Below, piece after piece: positions 7,968 to 16,432 of a stretch of 40,978 bases of DNA. Under the pieces are notes generated by a model, which saw only the letters and a program-made list of their open reading frames with translations, ran no database searches and was not told the origin of the DNA. The stretch spans positions 1 through 40,978 of the forward strand of contig CAIVVT010000331.1 of assembly GCA_903909435.1 (NCBI GenBank), in the 5' to 3' direction. This DNA is from an uncultured Acidobacteriia bacterium. GTDB taxonomy: Bacteria > Acidobacteriota > Terriglobia > Bryobacterales > Bryobacteraceae. Every line of letters starts with the position of its first letter. Position 1 is the stretch's first letter. The translations under genes were made by a program, and so were the position numbers.

Positions 7968-9536
7968 GTGAAACAGTTTATACCAATTCTTTCGGCTATT
8001 TTATTGAATGCCACAGTAGTGCTGGGACAGTCTTCCATCTTCCCGCTTGTGCGAGGAAACCAATGGACATTAAAGAACACTCAGAACTCATCGACTGTAA
8101 GCGTGAGTATCCAGTATGCGGTAGTAGTGAATGGTGCCAGCTATGCGTCGTGGTCGCTCACCAGTTCCTGGGGATCAATGACCTTTCTGGTCAGTGACCG
8201 CGCCAGCGGCCAGTTCCTCGACGGCCTCGCCTACAACGGAACTGAATTCCGCCTGCCCAGCGGAACGTTGATGTTCCCTTATAAGGGAGCGGCGGGAGAC
8301 AGTTGGCCGTCAGTGCTCGGCACGCTGTCCGTCACGGCGGCCAATGCAACCGTGAAGGCAGGCGGAACCTCGTACACTGGCTGCACGCGCTACCAGTGGA
8401 GCCGGACCGATGGTTCGGTTCAGGGCTGGGCGCTCTGCCCCGGCGCGGGTCCGGTCGAATTCTTCAGCGGTGAAGGCGTATTCCAGCTGACCAGCGCCAC
8501 GCTCACCCCCGCTCGTCCGGCAACGGTGGCCGTCCCAGGCGATTGCGCCGCGATCGGAGTAGCCTCGATTCCCAACGATCCCGCCTTGACCCTGACCGCG
8601 AGAGATGCCGCCTTACAGACGTCGATCAAGAACGGGGGCAAGTTCCTCGACATAGACGCGACCTGGAACGAACTGGAGCCTCAGCCTGGGGTGTTCAATT
8701 TGAAGCGCATCCAGGACGAGTTTTCGCTACTTAAGAAGTACGGCATGAAGGGCGTGCTTACGCTCAAACTGATTGACAACACGAAGCGTGGACTGCCAGC
8801 GGATCTGCAGTCGAGTGATTGGGCGGCCTTGACGGCGCGCCTCAACCTGCTGTTAAACCGTGTGCTGCCGCTGGTGCCGGCGGGCGTGCGCTGGATCAAC
8901 CTGGGCTATGAGATCGATGGCTACTTCTTCAGCCATCCGACAGAGATCAACTCCTTCAAGAGTCTGGTGACCTCGGGCAAGACCTACATCAAAGCAAGGA
9001 CGACGCTTTCAGTCGGCACCGATTTCGCCTTCGACTCCATGCTCGCGAGCAACGCCACCTTCCAGGTGATGAGTCCGGTGGCCGACCATCTCACATTCGA
9101 CTACTACGCTCAAGCAGCCGGCTTTCAGCAACGAACTCCCGACTCACCGGCGCGCGACATCCCGTTCATGATCTACCTGGCTGCGGGGCGGCCCATCCTC
9201 CTCAAAGAGGTCGGGTATCCTACGAGCGCCACCTCGGGCAGTTCGGAGCAGATCCAATCACAGTTTCTGGCGAACCTGTTCACAGCGCTCCGCGCGACGT
9301 CCGGCTCTTTCCAGGGAGTGAGCGTCTGGGCCGCGCGGGACCTTCCATCCGAAGAGGCGGGCGAGGTTGCCACTCAATACGACATGGACAACGATACGGC
9401 GGCGGCGGCGTTCCTGGGCTCACTCGGGCTCCAAACCACTGTTGGCGTGCCGAAGCTGGCCTGGCCGACCTATACGCAGTCCGCGATCGCATTTGGGGTC
9501 CGCGCGTCTTGCCAGACGCCTTCGATTCAGCAGTAG
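7968..9536 (+). CDS. Secreted protein with N-terminal beta domain and glycosidase-like TIM barrel
   Basis: This 522-residue protein starts with a Sec signal peptide (about 1-20, ending ATVVLG-QS). The start is GTG at 7968, preceded by GGAGAG 4 bases away. Residues 21-190 look like a beta-rich domain. About 200-500 resembles a clan-A glycosidase barrel, with WINLGYEIDGYFF as a possible acid/base segment and ILLKEVGYPTS as a possible nucleophile segment, similar in style to GH53/GH17 enzymes. No family can be named with certainty. Its stop codon (9534-9536) directly abuts the stop of the convergent GT2 gene, with no bases between. Being exported and next to the polysaccharide locus, it could act on the polymer, but that is inference. 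Confidence 0.75.
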   Translation: MKQFIPILSAILLNATVVLGQSSIFPLVRGNQWTLKNTQNSSTVSVSIQYAVVVNGASYASWSLTSSWGSMTFLVSDRASGQFLDGLAYNGTEFRLPSGTLMFPYKGAAGDSWPSVLGTLSVTAANATVKAGGTSYTGCTRYQWSRTDGSVQGWALCPGAGPVEFFSGEGVFQLTSATLTPARPATVAVPGDCAAIGVASIPNDPALTLTARDAALQTSIKNGGKFLDIDATWNELEPQPGVFNLKRIQDEFSLLKKYGMKGVLTLKLIDNTKRGLPADLQSSDWAALTARLNLLLNRVLPLVPAGVRWINLGYEIDGYFFSHPTEINSFKSLVTSGKTYIKARTTLSVGTDFAFDSMLASNATFQVMSPVADHLTFDYYAQAAGFQQRTPDSPARDIPFMIYLAAGRPILLKEVGYPTSATSGSSEQIQSQFLANLFTALRATSGSFQGVSVWAARDLPSEEAGEVATQYDMDNDTAAAAFLGSLGLQTTVGVPKLAWPTYTQSAIAFGVRASCQTPSIQQ

Positions 9537-10475
9537 CTAAGCCGGTTTCTGCGAGATGCGATTGTGCCGCAACGACGGGCTGGTGGTCGATTTTCCAGGA
9601 CGGACCATCTGCATCGCCATCAGGAGCCCTGCGCGAACTGCAAGCAGCGTGGCCGCCAGCCAAGCACGGGGATGCCATCCACGCAGCCCATGGAGCTTGG
9701 TGTAAGCCAGGTAGGCGTCCCGGTGGAAGGTCAAAGTCGAGTTGATTCTTCTCCTCCACGACTTATTGCTTCCGCCTTGTCCTTCGAAGTGCAGCAGCTT
9801 ACCTTGCGGCACGCACACGACAGTCCGCTTTAGTTCCAAAACCCGGCGGCAGAGTTCAGCATCCACCCAATAGTGCCGAAACTCCTCGTCCAGTCCGCCG
9901 ATGCTCCTGGCGTCCGCGGTCTTCATCATCAGACAAGCGGTTGAAAGAAATTCACATTGGAAGGGTTCGTCGTTGGGATGGTGCAGGCCAATCAGGTAGC
10001 GCCTGGTCCAGCGGTTTTCCGGGAACCAGCGGGAGAGGGCAGAGCGCCTTCCAAACAAAGCGCTCATGAAGGACGGGTAGCTGCGGGCGACGCCCTGATC
10101 CGTTCCATCTGGGTTCAGGATCTGGGGACTGACCGCGCCTGCTTCAGGATGACGGTCCATGTAATCGACCAGCACCTGCAGGCAGCCGGGCAAGAGCACC
10201 GTGTCGTTGTTCAGCAACAGCAGTTTCTCAGCGGTCGCATAAGGAAGGGCGACGTTGTTCGCCTTCACGTATCCGAGGTTGGTCTTCTGCTCGAGCAGAA
10301 TGATATCCGGGCATTCGCGCCGGGCAACCTCCAAACTGTCATCCTTGGAGTTGTTATCGACGAGGATGGTCTGCACCCTTAGACTGCCCCTGGTCGAACG
10401 GATGCTCTCCAGGCAGGCGCGCAGCATCTCAGCCGCGTTGTAGTTCACCAGGATGATGCTGACATCGGGTGGCAT
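9537..10475 (-). CDS. Family 2 glycosyltransferase
   Basis: This 312-residue GT-A fold enzyme opens with VSIILVNYNAAEMLRACLESI and continues with VDNNSKDDS, the nucleotide-binding half of GT2 enzymes. The acidic metal/sugar-nucleotide site is LLLLNNDT, and GLDEEFRHYWVDAELCRR is the usual acceptor/base region. It resembles rhamnosyltransferase-like (WbbL-type) proteins, but the sugar cannot be assigned. A C-terminal hydrophobic stretch may hold it at the membrane. The ATG at 10475 shares one base with the TGA of the upstream GT4 gene (TGATG), indicating translational coupling; a GTG at 10478 is an alternative. It is the last gene of the minus-strand assembly operon. Confidence 0.92.
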   Translation of the reverse strand: MPPDVSIILVNYNAAEMLRACLESIRSTRGSLRVQTILVDNNSKDDSLEVARRECPDIILLEQKTNLGYVKANNVALPYATAEKLLLLNNDTVLLPGCLQVLVDYMDRHPEAGAVSPQILNPDGTDQGVARSYPSFMSALFGRRSALSRWFPENRWTRRYLIGLHHPNDEPFQCEFLSTACLMMKTADARSIGGLDEEFRHYWVDAELCRRVLELKRTVVCVPQGKLLHFEGQGGSNKSWRRRINSTLTFHRDAYLAYTKLHGLRGWHPRAWLAATLLAVRAGLLMAMQMVRPGKSTTSPSLRHNRISQKPA

Positions 10476-11665
10476 CACGTGTACGCCCCCACTGTACCGA
10501 AGCGCTGGTAGGCTGCGAGTGTCTTGCGAGCCGTGGAGTCCCAGGTGAACTGACGCGCGCGTTCCAGGCCCCGGGCCCGCATATTGCCAACCAACGCGCC
10601 TCCAGTCAAAGCCTTATGGAGACCAGCGGCGATGTCCTCCACTTTGTATGGATCGACCAGGATGGCAGCGTCACCGGCCACTTCCGGAAGCGACGTGACG
10701 TTGGAGGTGACCACGGGCGTTCCACAGGCCATGGCTTCCACGACAGGCAACCCGAAGCCTTCAAACAGCGAGGGGTAAGCCAGCGCATCCGCACCGCTGT
10801 AGAAGTATGGCAAGTCCTCGTCCGGAGCGTGCCCTGTGTGCAGAATGTGCTTGTCCAAACCAAGCTCATTCACCAGCGGCGGCACGTCGGACGACGTCCA
10901 TGTCTTGCGTCCCACGAACAGGAGTTTATGCGGAATGCGTTCCTGCTGCTTCAACATGTGGAATGCCCGTAACAGGCCGGTTGTGTTCTTGCGTGCCTGC
11001 AACTTCCCGACACAGAGGATATATGGCTCGTTGACGCCGTATGACTGAAGCTTGGCCTGCAGCGTGTGCCTGTCAGCAACCGGGCGATAGCGCGGATCGA
11101 CTCCCAAGTGGGTCACGAAGGCCCGATCCGGCGGGTAGTTAAACCTGTTCAGGAGATCATTCCGCGTGAACTCGGAGATGCAGAGGACCGCCTCGGCTTT
11201 ACGGATGGACGCCGCGAAGAGCCGGGTCAGCCGGAGCCGGATCAAAGGCGGGTAGAACTGCGGATGGGAAAAAGGACTCAGGTCCAAAAGGCTGAACAGA
11301 GTCTTGCCCATCGGGAAGGGTGGTGCAACGAAGGTGCAATGGAGCAAGTCCACCGGCCGTTTCAACCGTTCGAGAGGCAAGCTGAGTGGAATGCTCACCA
11401 GTCGAACAGAAGGCCGCAAGCGATGAACCCTGAAATTGGGCTTACCCGTCTCAAGGCGATCCACCGCGGCGTCGTTCACGCAGTAGATGGTGTACCGGTT
11501 GGTCTGATCGATGCGCGCGAGACCGCGGACCAGTTCCATGTCGTAGGTTTCCGGCCCGCCCGCCCGCCTGCCCGTCATGGGAGCGAAAATACCAATCCTC
11601 AGGCCGGCGGTGCGGCTGAGTGGCTCACCCTGCCGAACTCCTGAAAGCGTCGCCGGTGCGCTCAT
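10475..11665 (-). CDS. Family 4 glycosyltransferase
   Basis: This 396-residue GT-B fold enzyme starts its N-domain at LRIGIFAPMTGRRAGGPETYD. The C-domain has the donor-binding segment YILCVGKLQARKNT and the complete EX7E motif (FEGFGLPVVEAMACGTPVV, Glu302 and Glu310), so it should be a competent retaining transferase. It probably adds one sugar to the lipid-linked repeat unit on the cytoplasmic face. The ATG at 11665 overlaps the TGA of the upstream radical SAM gene as ATGA; the frame is open further upstream, but this overlap fits the pattern of the operon. It lies between the radical SAM gene and the GT2 gene. Confidence 0.93.
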   Translation of the reverse strand: MSAPATLSGVRQGEPLSRTAGLRIGIFAPMTGRRAGGPETYDMELVRGLARIDQTNRYTIYCVNDAAVDRLETGKPNFRVHRLRPSVRLVSIPLSLPLERLKRPVDLLHCTFVAPPFPMGKTLFSLLDLSPFSHPQFYPPLIRLRLTRLFAASIRKAEAVLCISEFTRNDLLNRFNYPPDRAFVTHLGVDPRYRPVADRHTLQAKLQSYGVNEPYILCVGKLQARKNTTGLLRAFHMLKQQERIPHKLLFVGRKTWTSSDVPPLVNELGLDKHILHTGHAPDEDLPYFYSGADALAYPSLFEGFGLPVVEAMACGTPVVTSNVTSLPEVAGDAAILVDPYKVEDIAAGLHKALTGGALVGNMRARGLERARQFTWDSTARKTLAAYQRFGTVGAYT

Positions 11666-13737
11666 GCCGACTGACTTAGCGACTTCATTGCTGACCCAAG
11701 AGGAGTCACCTCCCGGTGCAGCCAAAGCGACTTAATGCGGGTAACCATCTTGGTCAAGCCGCGAATGTCCGTTGACCAAACTTCCAGCGCCGACTTTAGG
11801 CCGTCGTGAGCTTCCGGGGTCAAACGGAACCCGAGCCGCTGCGGGCTCGTGTAACTGTAGGCCGCGGGGGTTGGCGGCATCTTATGTTCCAGCCAGGTCG
11901 GAATGTCGTATTCGAATTCGTCTTCGCAGTGTGCGAGGATCTGACTTTCCGAATAGCCGTGTGCGTGTTTGAGTTGGACAAACCGGTGCAAGTCGGACCA
12001 GAATGTGTCGAACTCCGGAATCTTGTCGGCGCCACCGTTTTCGACCAGCAGGCGTCTGAAGGCACCCATGGCGATGTCGCAGACTTCAGGCCAGAGGTGG
12101 AACACGGCGATGGCGTGATACTTGTGCATCAGGTTGTCGCCAATCTCGCCACGCAGCAGTCGCTGGAAGTTATCCTCCTGACTGTAGAAATCAATGCAGG
12201 CTTCGCGACTGGGGAACAACTCGCCGATGGTCTCGCGCACGAAATCGTCGAGGAAGCGCCGGGCTTTCCCAGTGGACTGCTCCAGCGCGGGTAGCAGGGA
12301 CTTCCAGCATTCCGAACGTGGGATCCCGAATCCACCGAGGAACACCACGACGTCTTCAAACAGATCGTCTCTCCAGAATGCCATGCTGATTAGCGCGCGT
12401 TTGCGGCATTCAACATAGTCGTCAAAAGACAACGTGTCGGTAGCGACGACGATTTCTTCGACGTCGAAGACTTTCTCTCCGCCGACAATTCCGAAGTTCT
12501 TCGGCAGCACGCGGAAGCGCGATTCGAAGCGGAACGACTGGCGTGACTCGACCGTCTCCAATTCTGATCCCTTGAGCAGCATCAACTGGAAGTTCGTAAC
12601 CTGACTGATGCCTGAATCGAGCAGCTTGTAACTGGCGGCGAGATGGGTCTGAATCGTCTCGCCCGGCAGTCCGAGGATCAGGTCCGAATTCGAGCGCAGA
12701 CCGCGTCCGCGCATATGAACCTGCAACTGCTCGTACGCTTCGAGCTTGATGGTCTGACGTTTCACATTGCGGAGCACGTTCTCATCGAGCGACTGAACAG
12801 CCTGGTACAACACGAGCGCGCCGCTGACCTTTTCCACCGAACGAATGATACGGTCCGGCCGGTTCTTTCCTGTCGTCGCGTCGATGAACTTCGGATAGCC
12901 GCAGTCCTTCATACGGTGGCCGATGTGCTCTGAAATCTCTACGTCACGCTCGAACATGCCGAAATTTGAATCAGCGATGCGCAGTGTGCCTTGCGAGGGC
13001 GAATACTTCTTGATGCGGTGTGCGATATAGTCGATCTCTGCCTTGATCCGGTCCACGCTGAAGTTGTGAACCTTGGTGTACCAGCGCGTCCCTTGAACAC
13101 AGAAGGTGCAGGTAAAGGGGCAGCCGCGATTCGTCTCGATCAGCGGGGCAAGTTTACCGTCGAAGAACTCGTCCTGAATGCCGGTGAGCCACGGCGAAGG
13201 CAGGTCGTCGATCTCCTTGTGCCGTTCCCACATGGTCGGCACATAGGGTGACCCGTCGCTGCGCCGGTACACCGAGGAGGGGATCTCGCGGTCCCCCATT
13301 TTCTTCACCGACTTACCCGCATCAAGGAAATGCCGGACAACCTCGGAAGCCAGGTAGTCGCCCTCGCCGAGAACGTACAGGTCGACCTCCGGGTGGCTTT
13401 GGAGATACGCCATACGCCGTTCGTCTTCGAGGCTGATGTTGGGACCGCCCATGACCACCAGCACATCGGGATTCAAGCGCTTGGTCAGCTTCGCGATGTG
13501 GAAGCTGAGCGCCTCGTTCCAGACGTAGTTGCTCAACATGAGCACATCGGGTGGGCTTTCGAGGATCGTCTGCCAGAGCTTGTCGGGATACACAAAGAGC
13601 CGCGAATTGACTTCAGGCAGCTCCTGGTCCATCACCGCCTTCATGTAGGCGACCCCTAAAGGCATGCAGTCGTTGGCCAGCACACCGGAAAAGTTGTATC
13701 GCAGGTCCGCGAGATAGACGTTAGTCGAAGAATTCAT
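11662..13737 (-). CDS. B12-binding-like radical SAM protein in the glycan operon
   Basis: This 691-residue protein has an N-terminal cobalamin-binding-like Rossmann region (about 1-150: PPDVLMLSNYVWNE, VLVVMGGPNIS, VDLYVLGEGD). A radical SAM core follows, with the iron-sulfur motif CPFTCTFC (Cys206, Cys210, Cys213) and later segments such as LILGLPGET. The family cleaves S-adenosylmethionine to make radicals; members with this N-domain include methylases and other C-C or C-S bond formers. About 250 residues at the C-terminus are not recognised. I chose the ATG at 13737 because AGGAG lies 6 bases upstream; an ATG at 13755 is in frame. Coupling to the GT4 gene downstream suggests it modifies a sugar or the glycan, which is inference. 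Confidence 0.88.
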   Translation of the reverse strand: MNSSTNVYLADLRYNFSGVLANDCMPLGVAYMKAVMDQELPEVNSRLFVYPDKLWQTILESPPDVLMLSNYVWNEALSFHIAKLTKRLNPDVLVVMGGPNISLEDERRMAYLQSHPEVDLYVLGEGDYLASEVVRHFLDAGKSVKKMGDREIPSSVYRRSDGSPYVPTMWERHKEIDDLPSPWLTGIQDEFFDGKLAPLIETNRGCPFTCTFCVQGTRWYTKVHNFSVDRIKAEIDYIAHRIKKYSPSQGTLRIADSNFGMFERDVEISEHIGHRMKDCGYPKFIDATTGKNRPDRIIRSVEKVSGALVLYQAVQSLDENVLRNVKRQTIKLEAYEQLQVHMRGRGLRSNSDLILGLPGETIQTHLAASYKLLDSGISQVTNFQLMLLKGSELETVESRQSFRFESRFRVLPKNFGIVGGEKVFDVEEIVVATDTLSFDDYVECRKRALISMAFWRDDLFEDVVVFLGGFGIPRSECWKSLLPALEQSTGKARRFLDDFVRETIGELFPSREACIDFYSQEDNFQRLLRGEIGDNLMHKYHAIAVFHLWPEVCDIAMGAFRRLLVENGGADKIPEFDTFWSDLHRFVQLKHAHGYSESQILAHCEDEFEYDIPTWLEHKMPPTPAAYSYTSPQRLGFRLTPEAHDGLKSALEVWSTDIRGLTKMVTRIKSLWLHREVTPLGSAMKSLSQSA

Positions 13738-13833
13738 TGGGGTCTCCTGTCCCATCTTTGTGTTTTAGAAATTGCACACCGAGGTGACGGCTGAGCCGGC
13801 AATCCTCGTTTGACGGATCGCGGGGAAATGTTG

Positions 13834-13848
13834 AGCGGTTCCTCCGCT
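13834..13848. repeat. Small hairpin upstream of the radical SAM gene
   Basis: AGCGG (13834-13838) pairs with CCGCT (13844-13848) around a 5-base loop in the 203-base gap that splits the assembly operon. Confidence 0.25.
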
Positions 13849-13861
13849 GATCCATCGCTTC

Positions 13862-13917
13862 GCGCGGACGCTGCGCGAATTCTGTTTGAGCTTCGGCGGG
13901 AATTCAGCGTCCCGCGC
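13862..13917. repeat. Long imperfect inverted repeat in the operon gap
   Basis: The left arm 13862-13882 (GCGCGGACGCTG, then CGC, then GAATTC) pairs with the right arm 13900-13917 (GAATTC, then AGCGTCC, then CGCGC), with a short internal asymmetry and a 17-base loop. It lies between the GT4 stop (13941) and the radical SAM start (13737). There is no T-run after it on the minus strand, so it may be an RNA processing or stability element rather than a simple terminator. Confidence 0.45.
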
Positions 13918-13940
13918 AGGTAGAGTTTCAGGTCGTTTCT

Positions 13941-15110
13941 TCATGAGAGCACCTGCTCTGCGCGCGACGATTGATAACGCGCCTCAAATAGCCGTTCGAA
14001 GATGTTCTCGAGGCTTCGGGCGCCCGCCGACGAGTGGTAGTTCTGCTGCACGCTCTTACGCGCAGCCGCACCCAGCCGTTGTGCCAAGTCAGGCCTGGAC
14101 AACAAAAGCATCAGCCCTTCCGCCAGCGCCGCTGTGTCCTTTGGAGGAACCAGAAGCCCAGTCCTGCCATTCGCGATCACTTCACTGACTCCGCCCACGT
14201 CGGTGGTCAAAATCGGCAGGCCCGCAGCCATCCCTGAGAGAATCGCCATCGGCAGCCCCTCGTAGATCGACGAATGGACTTGGAGATCGACGCATGCAAG
14301 GAGTGCGGGCAGGCTGTCAGGAAACGGAACCCAGATGACGTGTTGTTCCAAGCCGAGTTGCCTGGCCAGTGCCTGCAATTCGGGCTTCATGGGTCCGTCG
14401 CCGACCATCAGCAGTTTCGTTTGAGGGAACTTCTTGACGACCGCCTGAAGCGCGGTTAGCAGATAGGTTTGGCCCTTTTCGGGCCACAAGCGGGCGAGAT
14501 TGACTAAAGCGAAATCGCCAGGCGCCAGCCCCAACTGCCGGCGCAGTGCCTCGTCTCGACCGACTTGGAAATTGTGACAGTCAATGCCCACGTAAACGAC
14601 GTTGAGCAAATCCGGTCGTATGCCCGTGGCGATACTCTCCTCCACCAGGCTTCTGGACGGTGAAACGATCGCCTGGAATTGGTTCAGCAAACGAACGTCC
14701 AGCCATTCGTAAATGCGAACGCGAAACTGGCTGCGATTCCCGAACCAACCGTACGCGGCGCCGACTACCGGAGTGTTCGTAATTCGCGCTGCCAGCCAAC
14801 TAACCACATCGCACTTGGCGTCGTGGCTTTGAATGATGTGTATATTCTGCTCGCGGACAATTCGCACCACGGCCCGCACTGCGGCGATCATGCGTTTCCG
14901 GCGGCCCCAGGGAATCAGGTGCGTTTGCATACCCACTGCCCGTGCCCGGTCCACCAGGCGCGCCTGAACGCCACCAGGGTTGTCAAAGGAAGCCAATTGA
15001 TAGCTGAACTTCTGCTTGTCGATGTGCTCGTACCACTGGAGAATCGCCTTCTCGGGGCCACCGTCCACGATCGTGTTCCGGAAGCTGAGAACATTGATGC
15101 GGGTGCTCAT
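13941..15110 (-). CDS. Family 4 glycosyltransferase with altered EX7E motif
   Basis: This 389-residue GT-B enzyme begins with RINVLSFRNTIVDGGPEKAI, typical of the GT4 N-domain. The C-domain shows LVNLARLWPEKGQTYLL and VGDGPMKPEL. The EX7E donor-site motif reads YEGLPMAILSGMA: Glu284 is present, but the second Glu is Ser292 (codon TCA). In most GT4 enzymes the second Glu contacts the donor sugar, so activity or donor choice may differ. The ATG at 15110 overlaps the stop of the upstream flippase gene as ATGA. It should extend the repeat unit before flipping. A 203-base gap containing a strong inverted repeat separates it from the radical SAM gene. Confidence 0.92.
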   Translation of the reverse strand: MSTRINVLSFRNTIVDGGPEKAILQWYEHIDKQKFSYQLASFDNPGGVQARLVDRARAVGMQTHLIPWGRRKRMIAAVRAVVRIVREQNIHIIQSHDAKCDVVSWLAARITNTPVVGAAYGWFGNRSQFRVRIYEWLDVRLLNQFQAIVSPSRSLVEESIATGIRPDLLNVVYVGIDCHNFQVGRDEALRRQLGLAPGDFALVNLARLWPEKGQTYLLTALQAVVKKFPQTKLLMVGDGPMKPELQALARQLGLEQHVIWVPFPDSLPALLACVDLQVHSSIYEGLPMAILSGMAAGLPILTTDVGGVSEVIANGRTGLLVPPKDTAALAEGLMLLLSRPDLAQRLGAAARKSVQQNYHSSAGARSLENIFERLFEARYQSSRAEQVLS

Positions 15111-16432
15111 ACGACCGGCACCTCAGATTTAAGAGCAACAGGCAGCGGCCTGAGCGTCGCCGCGTGTTTGAGTTCGCGCAGGACCAGCAATGCCAGAGTG
15201 GCGCCGCCGGCGAACCGTCCGGCAACGGCGCTGGTCGCAATCCCCTCCGAGCCGAACCTTGGGCCCAGGGACACGTACCCGGCGATGGCGAAAAGGAACT
15301 GCACGAAATTGGACAAAGTAACGGCACTTGGTTTGTGCCGGGCGTATAGGATCAGGCTGAGCGGGTAAACCATCAAGCTAACCAACGGTCCCCAGAACAA
15401 GATCCGAAAGATGTGGACCGATGAGTCATAGCGTGAAGAGAACATGAGCCGCAGTAGCGGGCCAGCCAGCAAAAACAGCGGAGTCAGTACGAGTGCGATC
15501 AGCCCGCACCGCAAGAGAGTGCTGCGCAAGTACTCGGAGTAGTCACTTGTGGAAGCCAATCGGCCAGAGTGGGGCAAAAGCGCCGTCATCACAGAGAAAG
15601 TGGTCAGATCCATAAGGAAGACGACGCCGCAAGCAACCGAGTAGGAAGCGACCTGGGCCGGCGCGAAACGCTGCAGGAACAACACGTCAAAGCGTGCGTA
15701 CAAATTGAAGAGTAGGTTGCCGGCAATCACCCAACCACCAAATCCGAGCAAGGTCTTGCCCACTTGAATCAGCGATGATGCCGGATTTGCCCTCAAGAAC
15801 TTAGACGGAGCGAATGCGTAGCCCATCAGGTAGGTGGCCAGAGCGAGGCCCGTCGATGCGAATAGCGCGGTCGCCAGGTTCAGCGTCGAAGTGCGCACGA
15901 GGACGAGCAGCAGGAGGAGTTTCATTCCATTCGCGAACGCACGGTAGGCTGCGTACCGGGCGAAAACCTCCTGAGCCTGCATAACGGCCAACTGGAAGTT
16001 GACCAGCGAAGTCCCGATCACTCCGATAGCCGCCCAACGTAGCGGCCCGGTGAGTTGAGCATCGCCGAGTACGAGTACAGCCAGCGTTGGGGCCAGCAGC
16101 CAGAGCAGTAAAGTTACCACGCCGTTAGCAATTAGCTTCAGCCAGAATGACTGGCGGAGAACCGTGTTCGCCATGTGGGGATCGGTGCGCCAATACTGGG
16201 ACGCAAATCGCACCATGGCCACGTCGAGCCCGCCTCCAACCACTTCCTGGAGGACCGTCATGATCGCCAATGCCACCGATAGCCTTCCGTAGTCGGAGGC
16301 CGCGATGGTCCTGACTATGACCAGATTGGCAACAAAGCCGAACAGCAGGTAGGCACCGTTCCCGACCATCACCCAAACGGTGGAACCGAAGAGGTTCAAA
16401 CGCTCCGAGTTGTTCCTCCGGGCCGGCCTCAC
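15107..16432 (-). CDS. wzx: Polysaccharide repeat-unit flippase (Wzx-like, MOP superfamily)
   Basis: This 441-residue protein has about 12 hydrophobic segments spread along its whole length, starting with the helix near VWVMVGNGAYLLFGFVANLV. The order and the early motif VRTIAASDYGRLSVALAIMTV are typical of the polysaccharide-synthesis branch of the MOP exporters, which move undecaprenyl-linked repeat units across the inner membrane. I chose the GTG at 16432 because it overlaps the upstream stop as GTGA, as elsewhere in the operon; a GTG at 16459 is in frame and would add 9 residues. Its place between the initiating transferase and a glycosyltransferase fits Wzx. The substrate is the local repeat unit by inference. 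Confidence 0.9.
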   Translation of the reverse strand: MRPARRNNSERLNLFGSTVWVMVGNGAYLLFGFVANLVIVRTIAASDYGRLSVALAIMTVLQEVVGGGLDVAMVRFASQYWRTDPHMANTVLRQSFWLKLIANGVVTLLLWLLAPTLAVLVLGDAQLTGPLRWAAIGVIGTSLVNFQLAVMQAQEVFARYAAYRAFANGMKLLLLLVLVRTSTLNLATALFASTGLALATYLMGYAFAPSKFLRANPASSLIQVGKTLLGFGGWVIAGNLLFNLYARFDVLFLQRFAPAQVASYSVACGVVFLMDLTTFSVMTALLPHSGRLASTSDYSEYLRSTLLRCGLIALVLTPLFLLAGPLLRLMFSSRYDSSVHIFRILFWGPLVSLMVYPLSLILYARHKPSAVTLSNFVQFLFAIAGYVSLGPRFGSEGIATSAVAGRFAGGATLALLVLRELKHAATLRPLPVALKSEVPVV

